From the NCBI RefSeq assembly GCF_017744395.1, contig NZ_JAGIBI010000009.1, forward strand, positions 24,827 through 88,826: DNA of 64,000 nt, read 5' to 3'. Shown piece after piece: positions 59,309 to 64,000 of the stretch. Position numbers and translations under genes: made by a program. Below the pieces are notes generated by a model. That model was not told where the DNA came from, made no database searches, and saw nothing but the letters and a program-made list of their open reading frames with translations. The stretch comes from Herbaspirillum sp. Lineage in GTDB: Bacteria; Pseudomonadota; Gammaproteobacteria; Burkholderiales; Burkholderiaceae_D. Each line of letters starts with the position of its first letter. Positions within the stretch are counted from its first letter, which is position 1.

Positions 59309-60380
59309 GGGAACAGTCGAACTCCGGTTTGACGGCAAGCGCTTCGGCTATTGGCAAAACGTCGAAATTAAAGAGTCCGTCGATGATCTGTGTTCGTCGG
59401 TACGCCTGGGATTGACTCGGCCTGGTGATGGCTCGCCGCTGGGAATAACGGCCAATACCATCCTCGATGTGCTGATCGATGATGAATTGGTCACCACCAT
59501 CCGCACGGATGTTTTGCGCCGACCAACGGATATGAAGAGCAGCGCCATCCTATTGGATGCACGTTCCCTGGGGCGCGAACTGGTGGACTGCCAGTACTCC
59601 AAGACTCTATCGGGCCTGAAGCTGGGCGAGATCGTAAAGCGCATTTGCGACACCTTTAAAGTGCCTGTAAAGATCGACGGAGATACGCCGGTGGTACCGG
59701 AGTTTTCCATGCAATCCGAAGTCCCGGCCAATGCCCTCATCAACGCGGTACGGTCTTCGAACATGCTGCTCTATCCGTTACCCAGTGGTGGTCTGATCTT
59801 GACTGAGCCGACCGATGATGAGCCGGTGACGACTTTGGAGCTTGGTAAGCATTTCTTTAAATACCAACCGATTGACGAATTCCGGCTGCGCTTTTCGGAT
59901 TACGTGGTCAAGAGCTTCGACTACAACAGCGACAAGGCGTTGCAGGGGGCGATCAAAGACAGTGGCATCTCTTTCTTTCGCCCCATGCATATCGTGGCGG
60001 ATCGTCATAGCCAATCCCTGGGGAGTTGTGATCGCCGCGCCGAGCTTGAGAGAAACCGGCGTCTTGCGCGTGCGCACCGTATCGAATTGGAGGTGCCTGG
60101 CTGGCGCTATCAGGATGCTGATGGAAGATGGCGGATATGGAGGATCAATACGCAGGTTCGGGTGGTGATTCCATCGGATGATCCTATTGAAAATGTCGAT
60201 GGTGTGTTTCTGCTGGGGGAGCGCACTTTCGGCCTGGATGATAAGGGCGGGAAGGTTACACGCCTGCAGGTTATGCATCGGGATGCCTTCCTGGGCGAAG
60301 AAAAGAAGAAATCCAAGCGAGGCGCCTCTGTCAAAGGGGCCAAGGCGCTTAAAGGAAGCAAATTCCGAGGGGTGCGGTAA
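59301..60380 (+). CDS. Baseplate hub protein, Mu gpP-like
   Basis: 359 residues. VELRFDGKRFGYWQNVEIKE, SVDDLCSSVRLGLTRPGDGS, LDARSLGRELVDCQYSKTLS and EIVKRICDTFKVPVKIDGDT match Mu P/gpD-like hub proteins. The C-terminal tail is lysine-rich. It overlaps gpN by eight bases and gp45 by one base. Confidence 0.93.
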   Translation: MDEGTVELRFDGKRFGYWQNVEIKESVDDLCSSVRLGLTRPGDGSPLGITANTILDVLIDDELVTTIRTDVLRRPTDMKSSAILLDARSLGRELVDCQYSKTLSGLKLGEIVKRICDTFKVPVKIDGDTPVVPEFSMQSEVPANALINAVRSSNMLLYPLPSGGLILTEPTDDEPVTTLELGKHFFKYQPIDEFRLRFSDYVVKSFDYNSDKALQGAIKDSGISFFRPMHIVADRHSQSLGSCDRRAELERNRRLARAHRIELEVPGWRYQDADGRWRIWRINTQVRVVIPSDDPIENVDGVFLLGERTFGLDDKGGKVTRLQVMHRDAFLGEEKKKSKRGASVKGAKALKGSKFRGVR

Positions 60381-60964
60381 TGTTCAATCAGATTTGGCGG
60401 CGCCTCCAGTTGATATTTGCCCAGGGAACCAGTATTCGGACGGGCCGCGACTCGGTGCAGGTCTCGATCCTGACCGGGGAGACCTTGAAGAATATCCGGC
60501 GCGTGGAACCCTATGGCTTTTCTTACTGGCCGCCTGAGGGCGGCCAGAACTACCTGGTATTTCCGGGCGGTGATCGCTCTTACGGCGCGGCGCTCATTAT
60601 TGGTCATAAAACCTATCAGGTGGAGATCGTCCAGGGCGAGGTGGCAATCCATGACGATGAAGGGAACTGGGTACACATCAAACGCGGCGGCGTGATCGAG
60701 ACAAAGGCAACGGCTATGGTGATCGCTGATACACCGCTGTTTAAAACGACGGGTGATGCCGAGATCGGCGGCAATTTGAAGGTGGTCGGCCAAACCATAT
60801 CCGCCGGCGGCTATTACGGTGAAGGTGGCGGGGTTGCAAAGATGAATGGTGGCGCGGATATCACCGGCCCCCTTACCAACAACGGAAAGAATGTTGGTTC
60901 CGGCCACCAGCATACGAGCAAGCCGCCTGGCGAACCGACCTCGGAGGTAATTACGAATGCTTAA
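60380..60964 (+). CDS. Baseplate assembly/spike protein, Mu gp45-like
   Basis: 194 residues. RVEPYGFSYWPPEGGQNYLV is an OB-like gpV domain; VHIKRGGVIETKATAMVIAD and TTGDAEIGGNLKVVGQTISA form the beta-helix needle, ending with the iron-binding GSGHQHTSKPP motif of Mu gp45 tips. It pierces the outer membrane. Confidence 0.95.
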   Translation: MFNQIWRRLQLIFAQGTSIRTGRDSVQVSILTGETLKNIRRVEPYGFSYWPPEGGQNYLVFPGGDRSYGAALIIGHKTYQVEIVQGEVAIHDDEGNWVHIKRGGVIETKATAMVIADTPLFKTTGDAEIGGNLKVVGQTISAGGYYGEGGGVAKMNGGADITGPLTNNGKNVGSGHQHTSKPPGEPTSEVITNA

Positions 60965-61367
60965 AATGGTACCGCTCGGCCAAAATCAATTCGACCTGGC
61001 GCCGTTCGATGAGTCTGTGGACGATGACAATACCGAGGCGGCCACCGTCATCTATGCTGTGTTGTATAGCGATGGCGTTGCGCCGGCGGATCGTGTCCCT
61101 GATCGATATGAGCGGCGTGGCTGGTTTGAGGATGGCAAGGTCGGAACGGGCCTGTGGTACGTCCGTCGCCAGCCGTTGAACAGCAAAGCGCGCAGCGAAG
61201 CGCTCAATATGGTCAAAACTGCCTTGATGGCGCACTCCGATGCGCTCACCGAGGTCAATGTGGATGAAGTGACCATTCCCGAACCCGCTGGAAATATTTC
61301 CAGCGTGTTCATGGATATTACGGGCTTGCACAATGGACGCCAGTTCATTGTGCGAGTCCCGTTGTGA
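60957..61367 (+). CDS. Baseplate wedge protein, Mu gp46-like (gp25 family)
   Basis: 136 residues; the ATG overlaps the gp45 stop. AATVIYAVLYSDGVAPADRV, YERRGWFEDGKVGTGLWYVR and QPLNSKARSEALNMVKTALM match gp46. The codons for PAGNISSV contain the perfect 20-bp late dyad. Confidence 0.92.
   Translation: MLKMVPLGQNQFDLAPFDESVDDDNTEAATVIYAVLYSDGVAPADRVPDRYERRGWFEDGKVGTGLWYVRRQPLNSKARSEALNMVKTALMAHSDALTEVNVDEVTIPEPAGNISSVFMDITGLHNGRQFIVRVPL
61286..61305 (+). promoter_or_regulatory. Perfect late-activator dyad inside gp46, upstream of gp47
   Basis: CGCTGGAAATATTTCCAGCG is a perfect 20-bp palindrome. CACAAT (61329-61334) follows after exactly 23 bp, the same hexamer and spacing as upstream of the protease gene. 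The centre is 68.5 bp from the gp47 start. Confidence 0.65.
61329..61352 (+). promoter_or_regulatory. Inverted repeat starting at the gp47 -10 candidate
   Basis: CACAATG and CATTGTG form a perfect 7-bp stem; the 5' arm is the -10 hexamer itself. The 3' arm ends 11 nt before the GTG, just upstream of the weak Shine-Dalgarno. Confidence 0.35.
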
Positions 61368-62413
61368 CCTCCTACACTCTCCGCCCTACATATACCGATC
61401 TCAAGACACGCATTGCTGCTGATTTGGCCGCAATGCCTGCTGTCTTGCGTGGCCCGTTATCTGCGGCGCTGGCGCGTGCGAACAACAGCATACACGGGCA
61501 TCTGGAATGGATTGATAGGCAGACATCGCCGTTGACCTGCGATCTGGAGCGCTTGTATGACTGGGCCACTCTGTACAACGTGGCGCGCCTGGATGCTACT
61601 GCTTCTACTGGTGGTGCTGTCGGTGCTGGTGCCAACGGCGTCCCGATCCTTGCTGGCACTCAATTACGCGGCACTGCCAATGGCCTGGATTACACCGTCC
61701 AGGCGGCCATTATCCTGGGCCAATCTTCGACCGTTACCCTCAAGTGCAACACCACCGGCTCGGCCGGTAACCTTGTCGCTGGGCAGACGCTTCGCTTGAT
61801 CGACCCGCTTCCTGGATGCGACGATATCTTTACAGTTGATGCGAATGGCTTGTCTGGCGGCGAGGAAGAGGAAGATTTAGAAGACTGGCGCAGCCGTGTC
61901 GCAGAAGAATGGCAGACCATCGTAACGACTGGCGCCCGCTCGGGTAAGGACGCTGATTACCGATTCTGGGCTAAAAGCGCGCATCCATCTGTCACAACTG
62001 CACTGGTTCAGCCCCATGTTCTTGGCATCGGAACCGTGCTTGTCCGTCCAATCTGTAATGGCCTGCAGGATCGTTTGCCAACTCAGGCCGTGTTGGATGC
62101 CGTCTCCGAAAAACTGAGCAGCATTGCCCCGGCTACGGCAGATTGGCGCGTTGCAGCCCCACTCAAGCGCTTGGTTACCGCCTCATTGCATTTACAGCCT
62201 GGCTTTGATACCGAGGCCAATCGCACATCGATTGGGGGCGCTGTCCTGGCCGCGATCTTGGCCGAGGCCAGTGAAACATCCATTCTGGCGATGGCCGAAC
62301 TGGATGCAGCCATTGCTACCGTCACAACCCAATACCAACGGATCGCCCCAACGGCCGATATTGCCGTCGCAGCCGGCGAAGTGTTGGTCTATCGCCCGAT
62401 CACCTGGTTATGA
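61364..62413 (+). CDS. Baseplate protein J family, Mu gp47-like
   Basis: 349 residues from a GTG overlapping the gp46 stop. YTLRPTYTDLKTRIAADLAA, HGHLEWIDRQTSPLTCDLER, GTQLRGTANGLDYTVQAAII and GLSGGEEEEDLEDWRSRVAE match baseplate J/gp47. It forms the wedge linking baseplate to fibres. Confidence 0.95.
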   Translation: MTSYTLRPTYTDLKTRIAADLAAMPAVLRGPLSAALARANNSIHGHLEWIDRQTSPLTCDLERLYDWATLYNVARLDATASTGGAVGAGANGVPILAGTQLRGTANGLDYTVQAAIILGQSSTVTLKCNTTGSAGNLVAGQTLRLIDPLPGCDDIFTVDANGLSGGEEEEDLEDWRSRVAEEWQTIVTTGARSGKDADYRFWAKSAHPSVTTALVQPHVLGIGTVLVRPICNGLQDRLPTQAVLDAVSEKLSSIAPATADWRVAAPLKRLVTASLHLQPGFDTEANRTSIGGAVLAAILAEASETSILAMAELDAAIATVTTQYQRIAPTADIAVAAGEVLVYRPITWL

Positions 62414-62985
62414 AGATCACGATCCATACAGATCGAGAGTTTGCTGACGCCATCAAGGCATTGCTACCGCCTGGCGCCGCCTGGAAATGGCCTGAAGGCG
62501 GGTTCGGTGACGATATGTTGTTGGGCGCGGCGCAGGAGATGGTGCGCATTGATGAGGCCGCCCAGGTAGTACTCGATAACGCGGTTTCCAAGCATGCCCC
62601 CAAGGTGGATAACTGGCATATCGATGAGTACCGCCGCGTGGCTAAAGAGGCAATCGCCGGCGTCTCAGAGACCAAGCCGCGCCGGCCGGCGGCGATTGGC
62701 GGCCACATAGGCGATCGCCTTTGGAGTCACGAAGCTCCCGCGCAGGATTTTGATGTCGACCTGGTGAAGATCGACCACCTGTTCGGGCCAGCGCGCATCG
62801 GCAGCAAGATCGGTGATGCGATGTGGGGAACGCGCTCCAGGTACATCATCCGCGTCCGCTATTACAGCTCGGTCGTTAATCCGGCTGTGTTGTGGAAAGC
62901 ATTATCCGAATTCAAACAATCCCATGTCTTCCTCTGGTTTGAAGACATCACTGGAGCAGGAGGTTTTTACCATGCATCGAATTGA
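62410..62985 (+). CDS. DUF2313 tail protein, Mu gp48-like
   Basis: 191 residues; ATGA overlap with gp47. ADAIKALLPPGAAWKWPEGG, DEAAQVVLDNAVSKHAPKVD and VRYYSSVVNPAVLWKALSEF are typical of DUF2313/gp48. It lies just before the fibre gene, as in Mu. Confidence 0.9.
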   Translation: MKITIHTDREFADAIKALLPPGAAWKWPEGGFGDDMLLGAAQEMVRIDEAAQVVLDNAVSKHAPKVDNWHIDEYRRVAKEAIAGVSETKPRRPAAIGGHIGDRLWSHEAPAQDFDVDLVKIDHLFGPARIGSKIGDAMWGTRSRYIIRVRYYSSVVNPAVLWKALSEFKQSHVFLWFEDITGAGGFYHASN

Positions 62986-64000
62986 TGGCCCAGGCCACGT
63001 AAACAATCGTTGGGTTGCCCAAGATGACAGCATTGGCCGGCCACCAACTGAATTTGTTCCTGAATTCTTCAACGCTTTCCAGGAAGAGCTTTGTTCGTTC
63101 ATCGAATGGGCGGGGTTGGAACTCAATAAGAACGACAACACGCAAGTGCGTAAGGCGTTGCAAGCCGCATTTGCTGGCCTTACATCCCCAGAGTTCACCG
63201 GTACGCCCAAAGCGCCTACACCGGCGCCGGGCGCCAATACTACCCAGATTGCGACAATGCAAGCGGTACAAACCGCCGTCAATGGCATCGTTGCCATCGA
63301 TATCGCTGGTGCTGCAACTACTGCACTGACTGCCGACCAGGCCGGCGCCATCATTATCAGCCTTACAGGTGTCGTGACGGCTGCAAAGGCCGTTACTGTC
63401 CCGGCCGCTTCGGGCGTATGGACTGTCAGGCATGGCGGTTCGGGAAAATTTCCTGTCACCTTTAAAACACCTGCAGGAACGGGCATCGTGCTGTGGCCCG
63501 GCGATGTGCTGGATGTTTTCTGCGATGGTGCGAATGTCTACGCTCGCAACAACCTGCCACGTGTGTATGCGTCGAGTTCGCTGCCAGGATCGGATGTTGG
63601 CCCGATCATCGTGAAGGGCATGGGCGGCAAGGCTTGGGAGTGGGCATCAACAGCTTATTTTTCCGGCTACCGTTCGTCTGAATGTGGTGGCGTGGTTTTC
63701 GGTCATACGGCTTTGCCGCGTGCCTGGGAGGTAGATGCGGTAGGTGGCGTGATGAGCAAGACCGCATATGCGGCCTTGTGGGCCTATGCACAAGAAAATG
63801 GTCTGGTTGTGACCAATGCAAACTGGGTTGCCGGTTCTCATTGGTTTGTTGACCTCGGCGGGGATAACTTCATGTGTCCCGACCTGCGCAACATGTTTCC
63901 GCGTCTGGCGGCCGGTGCAACTGACCTTGACACTGCAAATGCAAGAGCCTTGGGTTCTCGCCAGGCTGATGCGCTTCGAAGCCACACGCATCCGCTTTCA
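62972..64000 (+). CDS. Tail fibre protein, C-terminus beyond the window
   Basis: 343 codons from the ATG at 62972 (AGGAGG upstream) are open to the edge. The N-terminus HRIDGPGHVNNRWVAQDDSI and PTEFVPEFFNAFQEELCSFI, then LNKNDNTQVRKALQAAFAGL, is the baseplate-attachment part of Mu-like fibres. A beta-rich middle follows, and the visible end (DLRNMFPRLAAGATDLDTAN, ALGSRQADALRSHTHPLS) is a phage tail-collar motif. It should determine host receptor binding. It overlaps gp48 by 14 bases. Confidence 0.88.
   Translation, partial: MHRIDGPGHVNNRWVAQDDSIGRPPTEFVPEFFNAFQEELCSFIEWAGLELNKNDNTQVRKALQAAFAGLTSPEFTGTPKAPTPAPGANTTQIATMQAVQTAVNGIVAIDIAGAATTALTADQAGAIIISLTGVVTAAKAVTVPAASGVWTVRHGGSGKFPVTFKTPAGTGIVLWPGDVLDVFCDGANVYARNNLPRVYASSSLPGSDVGPIIVKGMGGKAWEWASTAYFSGYRSSECGGVVFGHTALPRAWEVDAVGGVMSKTAYAALWAYAQENGLVVTNANWVAGSHWFVDLGGDNFMCPDLRNMFPRLAAGATDLDTANARALGSRQADALRSHTHPLS

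Larger units (their letters stand above)
32307..64000. mobile_element. Mu-like transposable prophage, right end beyond the window
   Basis: Nearly every gene from 32499 to the edge belongs to a Mu-type phage: DDE transposase and AAA ATPase, Ner, Gam, GemA, Mor, DUF1804 terminase small subunit, DUF935 portal, MuF, gpG, protease/scaffold, Mu T-type capsid, contractile sheath, tube, baseplate and fibre. The left terminus is placed at TGGGATAGG (32307) because AT content jumps there, Mu-type ends begin TG, and similar TGGGATA/GGGAATAAA repeats follow. A 5-bp duplication such as AGAAA (32302-32306) is predicted at the right end. The packaging-lysis block is inverted relative to Mu. Confidence 0.93.

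Noticed and set aside
63438..63456. GGGAAAATTTCC inside the tail fibre gene as a fifth late dyad
   Set aside because: The core is one base shorter than in the four accepted sites, flanks do not match, and no start codon lies about 65-70 bp downstream.
1..64000. CRISPR arrays, tRNA or rRNA genes
   Set aside because: No regularly spaced repeats and no tRNA or rRNA signatures were seen on either strand by reading.

Overview
The window joins about 32 kb of bacterial chromosome to about 32 kb of a Mu-like transposable prophage. The chromosomal part is GC-rich. Its gene content and order (pil-chp chemotaxis genes beside rubredoxin, thiD-hemL-erpA, bactofilin-argC-rpsI-rplM, coq7-pyrC, gltIJKL-gdhA) suggest a betaproteobacterium of the Oxalobacteraceae/Herbaspirillum type. 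That assignment rests on recognised protein families and synteny from memory, not on a search.

Chromosome, left to right. A LysR regulator is cut by the left edge. A leftward type IV pilus chemotaxis operon follows (pilH-pilI-pilJ-chpA) with rubredoxin upstream. Then come thiD-like and hemL (rightward), and a leftward run of erpA, a bactofilin, a membrane coiled-coil protein, argC, rpsI and rplM. Between rplM and an OsmC-like gene lies a candidate independent small RNA with anti-Shine-Dalgarno motifs. Next are pyrC-coq7, a glutamate/aspartate ABC transporter (gltI-J-K-L), an orphan amino-acid binding protein, NAD(P)-glutamate dehydrogenase, a HypT-like LysR regulator and an Atm1-type ABC exporter. 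The last chromosomal genes are a rightward set (acyl-CoA thioesterase, 2-hydroxyacid dehydrogenase, dgoK, dgoA) and leftward fadD.

Prophage, from about 32307 past the right edge. The left terminus is inferred from an AT-rich shift, a TG start and a cluster of GGGAATAAA-like repeats. The gene set is Mu-like, but the holin-to-gpG block (lysis, terminase, portal, MuF, gpG) is inverted and sits left of the repressor instead of between mor and the protease gene. The early region runs rightward: repressor (leftward), ner, two unknown genes, transposase A, ATPase B, gam, gemA, mor. The rightward late region runs from protease/scaffold through capsid, sheath, tube, tail-assembly chaperone, tape measure and baseplate to a tail fibre cut by the window edge.

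Most interesting signals. (1) Four copies of a 20-bp dyad (consensus CGCTGGAAATATTTCCAGCG) lie 64-71 bp upstream of the start codons of the holin, protease/scaffold, tape-measure and gp47-like genes, each followed by a -10-like hexamer. They look like the late-activator regulon of this phage, one site for each arm of the split late region plus two internal ones. (2) At three of these genes the Shine-Dalgarno lies in the 3' arm of a hairpin whose 5' arm overlaps the promoter -10/start region. Read-through RNA would therefore be masked and locally initiated RNA open. (3) The tail-assembly chaperone has an A-AAA-AAA slippery site leading to a 46-codon -1 extension, with a perfect 11-bp hairpin downstream. 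(4) The MuF protein carries a C-terminal domain resembling the PBECR2 phage nuclease/toxin family. (5) The repressor-early promoter region has two identical GTTC-N8-GAAC operators 30 bp apart, one exactly inside the early promoter spacer.
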